Source: JBAZOJ01 sp041648755 (GTDB lineage Bacteria > Planctomycetota > B143-G9). Taken from it: DNA of 28,673 nt. The notes under the pieces are model-generated. The model was not told the DNA's origin, ran no database searches, and saw only the letters and a list, made by a program, of their open reading frames with translations. A program made the translations under genes and the position numbers. The stretch is taken from NCBI GenBank assembly GCA_041648755.1, contig JBAZOJ010000015.1, positions 1 through 28,673 on the forward strand, in the 5' to 3' direction. Below, piece by piece: positions 1 to 7,339 of the stretch (its first letter is position 1; each line of letters opens with the position of its first letter).

Positions 1-4
1 TGCA

Positions 5-1306
5 TCACCCCCCGAATGTCCGGATGAGGAGATAGACGTTCATCGCGATGATCAGCGTAACGGCAAGGCCGGCCAGAAAGCTGGTTGAGCGCCGGTTGAC
101 GAGGGATCCCATCAATCCGCGGTTCGCCGTGAATTGAAGCAGCGGGATAACCGCGAACGGAAGCCCGAAACTCAACACCACCTGGCTCATGATCAGGGTC
201 TTGGTCGGGTCGAAGCCGATGAAGATGACCACAAGGGCAGGGGCCATCGTCACGAGCCTCCGAACCCAGACCGGGATATGGAAGTTCAGAAATCCCTGCA
301 TGATGACCTGTCCCGCCATTGTTCCCACGGCAGACGACGACAGGCCCGCAGCGATGAGCGAGATAGCAAACAGGTGCTTGGCTGCAGGGCCAAGAACGGT
401 TCTCAAGGTCTCGTGCGCGACCTCGATGGCATCAACATTGGTCATGCCGGTGTCGTGGAATGTCCGGGCAGCCATTATCAGCATGGCAGCGTTGATCGCG
501 CCTGCGATTGCCATCGCGATTACCACGTCAACCACTTCGAACCTGAACAGTCGCCGCTTCTGTTCCTCGCTCTTCGCCACCACGCGCCCCTGCATCAGCG
601 CGGAATGCAGGAATATCACATGTGGCATCACCGTCGCGCCGAGGATGCCCGCCGCAAGCAGCACGCTTTCGGTTCCGCTGAAACTTGGGGACAAGATGCT
701 GCCCGCAACCGCCCCCCAATCGGGACGTGCCAGCACAAGCTCAAAAAGGTAACAAAGTGCAATGACTGCCACCAGTGAAGTGATTACCGCCTCGAGTTTT
801 CGGAATCCCCTGCGCTCAAGGCCCAGAATCAGGAAAGTGGCGACGCCCGTGATCACCCCGCCGAGCCACAGCGGCATCCCGAACAGCAGGTGGAATCCCA
901 GCGCTGCCCCCAGGAATTCCGCCAGGTCCGTGGCCATTGCCACCACTTCCATTAATCCCCACATTCCCCATACGACAGGGCGCGGATACCGGTCGCGGCA
1001 CAGTTCGGCGAGATTCCGGCCCGTCGCGATGCCAAGCTTCGCCGACATTGCCTGTATCAGCATCGCCATGAGATTGCACACGATGACCGCCCAGACCAGC
1101 AGGTAACCGAACTTCGCGCCCGACTCCAGATTCGTGGCGAAGTTGCCCGGATCCACGTACGCGACCGAGGCAATGAACGCCGGGCCGAGGAATGGCCATA
1201 GCCTGCCCAAACCTCTGCGCTTCGACCCTCCATCGAGGATCTCTACGGCAGCAGAGGCCGGTGCGGCATGGGGCTCGTGAGAAGTTGTTACGCTACCGTC
1301 GGGCAT
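5..1306 (-). CDS. mntH: Nramp-family Mn2+/H+ symporter
   Basis: This 433-aa polytopic protein should import Mn2+ (or Fe2+) with protons across the inner membrane. The Nramp signatures are intact: DPGN in TM1 (residues 52-55) and MPH in TM6 (227-229), whose Asp, Asn and Met bind the transition metal in characterised members, plus a MATDLAEFLGAA stretch near 124-135. Length matches bacterial MntH. An approximately 35-residue hydrophilic N-terminus precedes TM1. The ATG at 1306 is chosen although no good Shine-Dalgarno site precedes it; a perfect TATAAT lies only 6 bases upstream, so the mRNA may be leaderless. The stop codon lies at the window edge. It differs clearly from the second Nramp-like protein at 15546-16802, which lacks the MPH methionine. 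The family call is very secure; the exact metal is inferred from the motifs. Confidence 0.95.
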   Translation of the reverse strand: MPDGSVTTSHEPHAAPASAAVEILDGGSKRRGLGRLWPFLGPAFIASVAYVDPGNFATNLESGAKFGYLLVWAVIVCNLMAMLIQAMSAKLGIATGRNLAELCRDRYPRPVVWGMWGLMEVVAMATDLAEFLGAALGFHLLFGMPLWLGGVITGVATFLILGLERRGFRKLEAVITSLVAVIALCYLFELVLARPDWGAVAGSILSPSFSGTESVLLAAGILGATVMPHVIFLHSALMQGRVVAKSEEQKRRLFRFEVVDVVIAMAIAGAINAAMLIMAARTFHDTGMTNVDAIEVAHETLRTVLGPAAKHLFAISLIAAGLSSSAVGTMAGQVIMQGFLNFHIPVWVRRLVTMAPALVVIFIGFDPTKTLIMSQVVLSFGLPFAVIPLLQFTANRGLMGSLVNRRSTSFLAGLAVTLIIAMNVYLLIRTFGG

Positions 1307-1312
1307 CTCTGG

Positions 1313-1318
1313 ATTATA
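1313..1318 (-). promoter_or_regulatory. Candidate -10 box of mntH
   Basis: Read on the minus strand this is a perfect TATAAT within GGGATATAATCC. It ends 6 bases before the mntH ATG, so transcription would start at or next to the start codon. No convincing -35 box lies 16-18 bases upstream. The same 12-mer occurs at the promoter in front of the gene at 9693. Confidence 0.5.
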
Positions 1319-1397
1319 TCCCCGACAAGGAGTTTTTGGGATGGAAAATGCCGGCAGGAGCTTGCTCGTGTTCGCAGCTCACTCGCTACAGTATCTT

Positions 1398-1868
1398 CTA
1401 AATCCCCGACTCTACGGTGTACTTGTCCACCAGCCGGTCGAACATGTCGTGATCTCCTTCCATCGCGGCAAAAAACTGGTTGTCGAGGTCTTCGAACAAC
1501 TTCCAGTTGATTTGCGCCGGATCTCTATTGTCCTTGATCCCCATCTTTTTCCACCGGTCTTCACACATTCGGGGGTAGGGCTCGCCGAAGTACTTCACCG
1601 CCTTGGCGGTCAGTTCCGCCCAGCGCTCCATCCCGATGTCCCTGAATCCTTGGATTGCTTCCAGTGCGCCCAGCCCGGAGGAGTTGACGAAGTACTGCGT
1701 GTACCCGCCATTGCACACCTCCGTGTAACACAAGTACGCAGTCGTTAGCAGCACTGCCGCAGGTGGCATCTTGCGGATGGTCGTGAGGTAAGATTCCTCG
1801 GTGTCGTGGAATACGACAAGATTCCAGTATGGGTCGATCCTCTGCCAGAACAACTCGCCAGCTTCCAT
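1398..1868 (-). CDS. DUF4375 / DMP19-like protein
   Basis: A 156-aa soluble, mainly helical, acidic protein (about 25 Asp/Glu against about 16 Lys/Arg). The core CNGGYTQYFVNSSG around residues 52-65, followed by a conserved Gly/Ala helix, is the hallmark of DUF4375. That family includes the Neisseria DNA-mimic protein DMP19, but most members have no known role, so a DNA-mimic function is speculation here. The start is the ATG at 1868, with GGAAGGAG a few bases upstream. It lies 23 bases downstream of the last of five zinc-ribbon membrane genes in the same direction, so it is probably the final cistron of that operon. No signal peptide or membrane segment is seen. Confidence 0.8.
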   Translation of the reverse strand: MEAGELFWQRIDPYWNLVVFHDTEESYLTTIRKMPPAAVLLTTAYLCYTEVCNGGYTQYFVNSSGLGALEAIQGFRDIGMERWAELTAKAVKYFGEPYPRMCEDRWKKMGIKDNRDPAQINWKLFEDLDNQFFAAMEGDHDMFDRLVDKYTVESGI

Positions 1869-1891
1869 CGCGCTCCTTCCCCTCGGCTGTC

Positions 1892-2917
1892 TTATTCGTA
1901 AACCGTCTTCACTCCGACAGCTTTCACGTACACAGTCACCAGCACCGCCCAGGATAGCGGAATCGTATAGAGCAAGCCAAGCCCTAAGGGGATCAGGCCG
2001 AGGAGGTTGTATAAGAACAGGATGACAAACAAGAGTGAGTACTTGAACAAGTGCCGCCTGGCAAGTCGCGAGCTTCCGAGCAGAGCTCTAAACGGATTGT
2101 TCGTGCGGTCGACAACGATAATCTCCGCGAAGGCGAGAAGGACAAGCAATATTGCGCTGACCAGAAGTGAGAGTCCGAGCCACATGATAACCCATTCCCA
2201 TCCTGAGTCGAGGAATGTCTGCATCCCGGGGATGTCGTGGAACTCCACACCTGTTACATACTGTGCAGCATGGTTGATACCGTGTCGGATATCCCATGCG
2301 AGGGCACCGTAGGACGAGGCTGCGGCCTTGTAAATGGCGCCCACTCCTGTGAGCGTGGCTGTTCCACAGGGCACCAGAAGCACTATCAGTTTCAGCAAAG
2401 TAGTCCCGATGAACGGGAAGTACTTGCGAGAGAACTGAGAGAACAGGTTCCCTATTGTAGGCTCCCGCCCTGACGAGGCGATGAGGAACACCGTGATACA
2501 TCCGCCGTAAAGTGGAGCCACCACAAGAAGCCCGGAGAACAGATTGACGTATGGTATTAACGAGAGAACCAGTTGAACAGCCGCTACGACTGCAAGTGCG
2601 CCGACGAGGCTGAGATAATGTCGGTGCAAGAAGGGCTTTGCCTCACCGATGGTCCTGAAGATCTTGAAACCATTGTCCGCGGGGGGCATCTCCGCAATGA
2701 CTTTGGGCGGGCTGGGTTGTACGACGTCAGGTGGCTCAATGCCGACGGAACCGCCGTCAAGAAAGCAGAAAACAACTCCTTCGGGGTACACCGCGCCGCA
2801 GATATTGCATCTTCTCGGTTGTGGAGGCGTGCCTTCGAGTGTGGCTGCATTGTCTGCGCAGTTCTCCGGCCCGGGGACGTGCGATCTTCCGCATTTCGGG
2901 CAATCTGGCTTCAGCAC
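1892..2917 (-). CDS. Double zinc-ribbon polytopic membrane protein, paralog E
   Basis: Fifth and last of five tandem paralogs, 341 aa. The start is the GTG at 2917, because GGAAAGGAG sits 4 bases upstream exactly where the paralogs carry GGAAAGGAC before their ATG. The open frame continues upstream to 3289, but that stretch lies antisense to paralog D. Cytosolic N-terminus: Cys6, Cys9, Cys20 and Cys37, Cys40, Cys51, as in the paralogs. Both ribbons are degenerate: the CPxDG knuckles have become CADN and CFLD, so zinc binding is doubtful. After a linker come about six hydrophobic segments, the conserved FSRKYFPF and VDRTNNPF loops, and the shared C-terminal tail ending AVGVKTVYE. The membrane part distantly recalls DUF975/YciC-type proteins; function is unknown. 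Confidence 0.85.
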   Translation of the reverse strand: MLKPDCPKCGRSHVPGPENCADNAATLEGTPPQPRRCNICGAVYPEGVVFCFLDGGSVGIEPPDVVQPSPPKVIAEMPPADNGFKIFRTIGEAKPFLHRHYLSLVGALAVVAAVQLVLSLIPYVNLFSGLLVVAPLYGGCITVFLIASSGREPTIGNLFSQFSRKYFPFIGTTLLKLIVLLVPCGTATLTGVGAIYKAAASSYGALAWDIRHGINHAAQYVTGVEFHDIPGMQTFLDSGWEWVIMWLGLSLLVSAILLVLLAFAEIIVVDRTNNPFRALLGSSRLARRHLFKYSLLFVILFLYNLLGLIPLGLGLLYTIPLSWAVLVTVYVKAVGVKTVYE

Positions 2918-2958
2918 GTCACTCCTTTCCGAAAACTCCCAGACCTGAGGCGCCCCGC

Positions 2959-2970
2959 CACCATCCGGTG
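2959..2970 (-). other. Intercistronic hairpin, D/E junction
   Basis: The third copy of the intercistronic stem-loop, read as CACC-GGAT-GGTG on the minus strand. The surrounding junction has otherwise diverged from the two near-identical junctions, so this small palindrome is the best conserved part. No U-tract follows. Confidence 0.45.
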
Positions 2971-2979
2971 CGAGACCCT

Positions 2980-3996
2980 CTATTCGTAAACCGTCTTCAC
3001 CCCGACAGCCTTCACGTACAGAGTCACAAATACAGCGAAAGTCAGTGGCACGGTGTAAAGCAGTCCGAGTCCCAGTGGGATCACCGCGACGAGGTTGAGC
3101 AACACCATAATGGTAATCAGGCTCATGATCTTCTTGGTCTGCTTGTGTGCCAGGCTGTTGCTCTTCCTGATGGCCTCGATGGGGTTGTTCATGCGATCGA
3201 CAATGAGGATGTTCACAAAAGTGACGCAGGTCACAACGACCAGCGCAACGAAGAACGATAGCGCGAACAACAGCAGGATATTCAACCATTCCATGTCGAA
3301 CAGCAACGACCCCGCTGGGCCGTTGACGAAGTCTGCAAAGCCCCCCTTGTCGTAACGGTGGAAGAAATCATAGAGGGGACTCAGCACGTCCTGGGTAACA
3401 TACGATGCTTTGAGCAGTATGCCAAGTCCGAAAAACGCCGTGAAGGCAACTGGAATGATGGTGATTATAATTATCAGGATGTTCGCAACTACAAGGGGGA
3501 TGAACTTGGGTGAAAACTGCGAAAACAGCAGGCTGAAGTGCGGCTCCTTGCCGGTCGACGCAGCCAGGAACATCGAGATAAGGCCGCCCAGAAGCAATGG
3601 ACTGATGATGAGCCCGGCGTGATTGCCGACCACCGGCAAGCTACCCAGCCCCCGCTCGATGACGAACCATACCACGAACACGCCGAAGAAGAACCAGTAG
3701 CGCTTGTGCAATAGGGCGGCTGATTCGCGCAGAATCCCGCCGATCTCGAAGTCGTAGCCATTTCTGCAGACTTCTTCGATATCTTTCTGTGCAAATGGAC
3801 TTCCGCCGGCGATAGAGATTTCTATCCTTCCTCCGTCGGCGGGACAGAAATTCACCCCCTCAGGATATTCCGTTCCGCAGGTCTGGCAGTGCCGGTGCAA
3901 GGGCGCCTGGTTGGTGAGTGGCGTGCCGTCTGCCGGGCAGAATTTTACTTCTGGGCCGTACGAGCTTCCGCATTTCGGGCAGATCACAGGTTCCAT
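2980..3996 (-). CDS. Double zinc-ribbon polytopic membrane protein, paralog D
   Basis: 338 aa. Two half-ribbons at the N-terminus carry Cys6/Cys9/Cys20 and Cys37/Cys40/Cys51. In each, the fourth zinc position is Asp (CPADG) rather than Cys. A linker with EEVCRNGYDF and SAALLHKRY leads into about six membrane segments. The loops FSQFSPKF and VDRMNNPIEA and the tail AVGVKTVYE are shared with the other four paralogs. The ATG at 3996 has AAAGGAC at good spacing. The first 31 bases of the gene and the upstream junction are almost identical to those of paralog B. There is no enzymatic motif. A membrane sensor, scaffold or envelope role is possible but unproven. Confidence 0.88.
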   Translation of the reverse strand: MEPVICPKCGSSYGPEVKFCPADGTPLTNQAPLHRHCQTCGTEYPEGVNFCPADGGRIEISIAGGSPFAQKDIEEVCRNGYDFEIGGILRESAALLHKRYWFFFGVFVVWFVIERGLGSLPVVGNHAGLIISPLLLGGLISMFLAASTGKEPHFSLLFSQFSPKFIPLVVANILIIIITIIPVAFTAFFGLGILLKASYVTQDVLSPLYDFFHRYDKGGFADFVNGPAGSLLFDMEWLNILLLFALSFFVALVVVTCVTFVNILIVDRMNNPIEAIRKSNSLAHKQTKKIMSLITIMVLLNLVAVIPLGLGLLYTVPLTFAVFVTLYVKAVGVKTVYE

Positions 3997-4089
3997 GTGA
4001 GTCCTTTCCTTGATCGCCTCCGCAAAAGACCGACTTCTGCACCATCCGGTGCGGGGGCTCTACTCGTAAATGGTCTTCACTCCCACTGC
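3966..4089. repeat. Junction repeat copy 1 (paralogs C/D)
   Basis: This 124-bp block covers the last 30 bases of paralog C, the intergenic gap and the first 31 bases of paralog D. It matches 6174-6297 with only 2 mismatches (at 4030 and in the codon next to the stop), although the flanking coding sequences have diverged much further. Confidence 0.95.
4039..4052 (-). other. Intercistronic hairpin, C/D junction
   Basis: On the minus strand GCACC-GGAT-GGTGC forms a 5-bp stem with a 4-base loop just after the paralog C stop codon. It recurs exactly at 6247-6260 and in a 4-bp form at 2959-2970. It lacks a U-tract, so it looks like an RNA-processing or stability element, or merely a conserved relic, rather than a terminator. 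Confidence 0.55.
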
Positions 4090-5103
4090 TTTTACGTAGA
4101 CAGTTGCCAGAACTGCGAAACTCAGCGGCACGGTGTACAGCAGGGCGACGCCGCAGGGAATCACAGCAACAAGATTCAAGGCCACTATTCCGCCGACGAG
4201 CATCATCATCTTCCAGTAATGCTTTCGTGCAAGGCGGGCGCTGTCAATCATAGCTGCCACAGGGTTGTTAACTCGATCTGCCGATAGCAGTTCTGCGAAT
4301 GCCAGATACGTCAGCAAAATCCAACTGATGATCACAGAGATAAACAGTATCAACAGAAAGGGCGTCCAGCCGCCTGAGAGCAGCCAGTCGCCGATCTCCA
4401 AGCTCCTGCCATGGCCTGACAGGTCCTTGCGGAACTCGTCCAGGATGCTCGTGGAAAAAAGTCCTATCACTCTGATCAGGAGCATCAACCCGAACAAAAA
4501 CGCAAAAAGCAGCGGGACCAGCAGAACCAGCCACTTCAGCAGAGCAGTGCCGAAAGTGACAAAGTACCTGCCCGACAACTGGGAGAACAACATGCCAAAA
4601 TGGGGATTCCCGCCCGTCGAAGCGGAGAGGAACATCGAGAAAAAGCCCCCCGACAACAACGCGAATATGAAGATTCCGGAGAAGAACCCGATATACGGAA
4701 TACTCGCGGAAAGAGCCGAGACCGCCGCAAGAAACAGGAACGCCACGAAATACCTTAGGAAATGCCTGTGCAGCAGGGCGGATGCCTCAGAAAATGCTCC
4801 CAATGCTGAAAAATCGTAGCCGGTTCTGCACACATCATCGAGGTCTTTCGGCGGATTGACTTGGCTGCTCTTGGGGATTTTTCCTATGCGGCCGCCATCA
4901 AACGGGCAGAATTGCACCCAATCCGGATACTCTACTCCGCAGATTTCGCAGAGCCTGGGGAGGGGGATATCGGGAGCAAGCTGTGTTCCGTCATCCGGGC
5001 AGAACCTGAAATCAGGAGGATACACGCTCCCGCATTTCGGGCAGATGAGTCGTTCGACAGGAACATCTGCGGTCGTCAGGTCTGCGGAGTCCTCATCGAC
5101 CAT
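4060..5103 (-). CDS. Double zinc-ribbon polytopic membrane protein, paralog C
   Basis: 347 aa. It has about 15 extra residues before the first ribbon, so the Cys positions are 21/24/35 and 52/55/66, again with Asp in place of the fourth Cys (FCPDDG, FCPFDG). The family linker (DDVCRTGYDF, SALLHRHF) follows, then about six hydrophobic segments, the loops FSQLSGRYF and ADRVNNPVAA, and the tail AVGVKTIYE. The ATG at 5103 is only 9 bases after the stop of paralog B, and its GAGGG ribosome site lies inside the end of B, so the two are probably translationally coupled. No catalytic motif is visible; function is unknown. Confidence 0.88.
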   Translation of the reverse strand: MVDEDSADLTTADVPVERLICPKCGSVYPPDFRFCPDDGTQLAPDIPLPRLCEICGVEYPDWVQFCPFDGGRIGKIPKSSQVNPPKDLDDVCRTGYDFSALGAFSEASALLHRHFLRYFVAFLFLAAVSALSASIPYIGFFSGIFIFALLSGGFFSMFLSASTGGNPHFGMLFSQLSGRYFVTFGTALLKWLVLLVPLLFAFLFGLMLLIRVIGLFSTSILDEFRKDLSGHGRSLEIGDWLLSGGWTPFLLILFISVIISWILLTYLAFAELLSADRVNNPVAAMIDSARLARKHYWKMMMLVGGIVALNLVAVIPCGVALLYTVPLSFAVLATVYVKAVGVKTIYE

Positions 5104-5112
5104 TTTCAGCCC

Positions 5113-6204
5113 TCACTTGATCCCGGGGCCTGACAGCCCGGCTCCATCGCCCTTCATCGAGGGTGTCTCAGCATGCGCCTTCTTCACTCCGACGGCTTTC
5201 GCATACACTATCACCAGCATCGCGATGGACATTGGCATCGTGTAGATCAGTCCCAGTCCGACGGGGAGAGCCCCGAGGTTGTTAAGGGCGATGACCACCC
5301 ATCCCAGCAAAAACAGTTTCCAGAAGCGCTTCTTTGCAAGCAGGGCGCTCTTGCACAGGGCCTCGATGGGGCGGTTCGTTCGGTCGATAATCAGCATCTG
5401 GATGAAAAGTGTGAAGACCATCAGCACAAAGTAGACCAGAAAGGAAGTCGCAAGGATGGCGAACAGCTTCGCGGGCTCCATTTCCATGAACGTCTGCACG
5501 AAGGGCAGATCGGTGAAGTTCACGTGCAGTATCTTCTTCCACTGCATGTCGACTTGCATCCAGTAGAGCATGTCGCCGAACAAGTCTCTCGTGCCTCCGA
5601 ATGCCTTGTGGAACCAGACCAGGCAGCTGGCGTTGCTCAGCATACCGGGAATACTGACGACCAATGCCTGTATGAATGTGGCGCCGATGTACGGAAGATA
5701 CTTGCCCGAGAATTGTGAGAACAGGGCTTTCATCTGTGGTTTGTTCCCTACGTATGCAGAGAGGAACATCGACATCAGGCCCCCAACCAGGGGATACGTG
5801 ACAAGAGGTAGACAGAATATCCCTACGTAGGGAATAGCTATCAGGAGGACGCTGCCGATGCAAAGCAGAAACGCCCCAATGTACAGCCACAGATGCTTGT
5901 TGAGCAGAGCCTGCGATTCTCGGAATACCTCGCCCAGTTTGAAGTCGAAGCCATCGCGAATCGCGTCATCTACATCCTTTGCACCTGCGTCCTTCGTCGG
6001 CCCGACAGGCTTTGCATCCTTTGGATCGCGCATCCGGCCTCCGTCAAGAGGACAAAAGGTAAAATCCTTCACATATCCGGCGCCGCAGGTTTCGCAACGC
6101 TTCGCGGGGGGCAGAGGGACTCCGAGTTCAGTCCCGTCGTCAGGACAGAACTTGACGTATGGGCTGCACGCTTTTCCGCATTTCGGGCAGATCACAGGTT
6201 CCAT
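5113..6204 (-). CDS. Double zinc-ribbon polytopic membrane protein, paralog B
   Basis: The longest paralog, 363 aa. N-terminal half-ribbons have Cys6/Cys9/Cys20 and Cys37/Cys40/Cys51, with an extra Cys13 and Asp at the usual fourth position (CPDDG, CPLDG). The linker is longer (KPVGPTKDAGAKDVDD). About six membrane segments follow, with FSQFSGKYLPY and IDRTNRPIEA loops. It is the only paralog whose conserved AVGVK tail is replaced and extended by about 20 hydrophilic residues rich in Gly and Ser. The ATG at 6204 is preceded by AAAGGAC. The 5' end lies in the 124-bp block shared with paralog D. It belongs to the same transcription unit as its neighbours; function is unknown. Confidence 0.88.
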   Translation of the reverse strand: MEPVICPKCGKACSPYVKFCPDDGTELGVPLPPAKRCETCGAGYVKDFTFCPLDGGRMRDPKDAKPVGPTKDAGAKDVDDAIRDGFDFKLGEVFRESQALLNKHLWLYIGAFLLCIGSVLLIAIPYVGIFCLPLVTYPLVGGLMSMFLSAYVGNKPQMKALFSQFSGKYLPYIGATFIQALVVSIPGMLSNASCLVWFHKAFGGTRDLFGDMLYWMQVDMQWKKILHVNFTDLPFVQTFMEMEPAKLFAILATSFLVYFVLMVFTLFIQMLIIDRTNRPIEALCKSALLAKKRFWKLFLLGWVVIALNNLGALPVGLGLIYTMPMSIAMLVIVYAKAVGVKKAHAETPSMKGDGAGLSGPGIK

Positions 6205-6297
6205 GTGAGTCCTTTCCTTGATCGCCTCCGCAAAAGAACGACTTCTGCACCATCCGGTGCGGGGGCTCTACTCGTAGATGGTCTTCACTCCCACTGC
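6174..6297. repeat. Junction repeat copy 2 (paralogs A/B)
   Basis: The second copy of the 124-bp block, covering the end of paralog A, the gap and the start of paralog B, with 2 mismatches to 3966-4089. Such identity across coding and non-coding DNA suggests recent gene conversion or unequal crossing-over between the two junctions. Confidence 0.95.
6247..6260 (-). other. Intercistronic hairpin, A/B junction
   Basis: Copy of the GCACC-GGAT-GGTGC stem-loop immediately downstream of the paralog A stop codon, identical to 4039-4052. There is no U-tract. Confidence 0.55.
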
Positions 6298-7299
6298 CTT
6301 CACGTACACCGTCACCAGCACCGCGAAACTCAGCGGCACGGTGTACAGCAGTCCTAACCCGCAGGGGATAATGGCGACGAGGTTCAGCGCCAGCATTATT
6401 CCGACGAGGGACGATATCTTCCAGAACTGCTTCTGAGCGAGGAGCACACTCTTGCCTACGGCCACAAACGGGTTGTTCGTGCGGTCAACGACGAGGATGT
6501 TCACGAAGATCAGGTAGATTATCAGTACCGAGGCAATGAGAAGGGTCAGACCGAACAACAGCAGCATCCCTCCCCATTCCGCCTCCAGCACCGATTTGAC
6601 CGCTGGTAGGTCCGTGAAATTCGTGCCCGCCATCTGCTGATATGCTTCATTCGCGTAACTGCTGAGAGACCGCCCGAACTCGGTGTCAGGATTGAACAGC
6701 AGCTTGACGATTATGCCGACCCAGAGACGGATGGCAAAAATACTGGGCACCCAGAGGATCAGCCACTTCAGCAAGTTGGCTCCGACATAGGGGAAGTACT
6801 TGATCGAGAACTGCGAGAACAGCATCTTCAGTACTGGCTCTCCTCCTCCGGACGCCGTCAGAAACATCGATGCGAATCCGCCTGCCATAGGGGCGCAGAC
6901 GAGGAACGATGCGGGCAAAGCTAACCAGGGGATTACTAATAGGATGAAGGAAATGATGAACCAGACTATCAGCGCGCCAAGATACAGCGTGTACTGCTTG
7001 TGAAGCAGGGATGCTGCCTCTCCGATTGTCTCGCCGATTCCGAAGTTGTAGCCGTTCTTGCAGACCTCATCGAAATCCCTTGGTGGATTGACGTCGTCAA
7101 CCTGCGGGGAGGAAGTTCCGTCGCCGACTATTCCGCCATCGAGAGGGCAGAACGAAATGCCTTCAGGGAACTCCGTCCCGCAAGTCGCGCAGCGTCTGGG
7201 TTGAGGGGGAGGTGCTTCCAGTGGAGTGCCATCGTTCGGGCAGAATTTCAGGTCGGGGCCATATGAGTTGCCGCACTTCGGGCAGCGGGTTGGTTCCAT
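6268..7299 (-). CDS. Double zinc-ribbon polytopic membrane protein, paralog A
   Basis: The first of the five paralogs in transcription order, 343 aa. It carries Cys6/Cys9/Cys20 and Cys37/Cys40/Cys51 with Asp23 and Asp54 at the fourth ligand positions. The family linker (DEVCKNGYNF, ASLLHKQY) precedes about six hydrophobic segments. A soluble stretch around residues 190-225 interrupts the membrane part; paralogs B and E have a similar region containing the words FTDLP or FHDIP. The C-terminus is AVGVKTIYE. The ATG at 7299 follows GGAGAAGAG. It starts 40 bases after the FGE-like lipoprotein gene. A zinc- or redox-responsive membrane role would fit the domain order but is only inference. Confidence 0.88.
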   Translation of the reverse strand: MEPTRCPKCGNSYGPDLKFCPNDGTPLEAPPPQPRRCATCGTEFPEGISFCPLDGGIVGDGTSSPQVDDVNPPRDFDEVCKNGYNFGIGETIGEAASLLHKQYTLYLGALIVWFIISFILLVIPWLALPASFLVCAPMAGGFASMFLTASGGGEPVLKMLFSQFSIKYFPYVGANLLKWLILWVPSIFAIRLWVGIIVKLLFNPDTEFGRSLSSYANEAYQQMAGTNFTDLPAVKSVLEAEWGGMLLLFGLTLLIASVLIIYLIFVNILVVDRTNNPFVAVGKSVLLAQKQFWKISSLVGIMLALNLVAIIPCGLGLLYTVPLSFAVLVTVYVKAVGVKTIYE

Positions 7300-7339
7300 T
7301 TCTCTCTTCTCCGGAATCTCTTCCGCGGGTTGTCGGCGG

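Noticed and set aside
2918..3289. N-terminal extension of paralog E
   Set aside because: The extra 124 residues lie antisense to paralog D and show no family similarity; the GTG at 2917 has a ribosome site placed exactly as in the paralogs.
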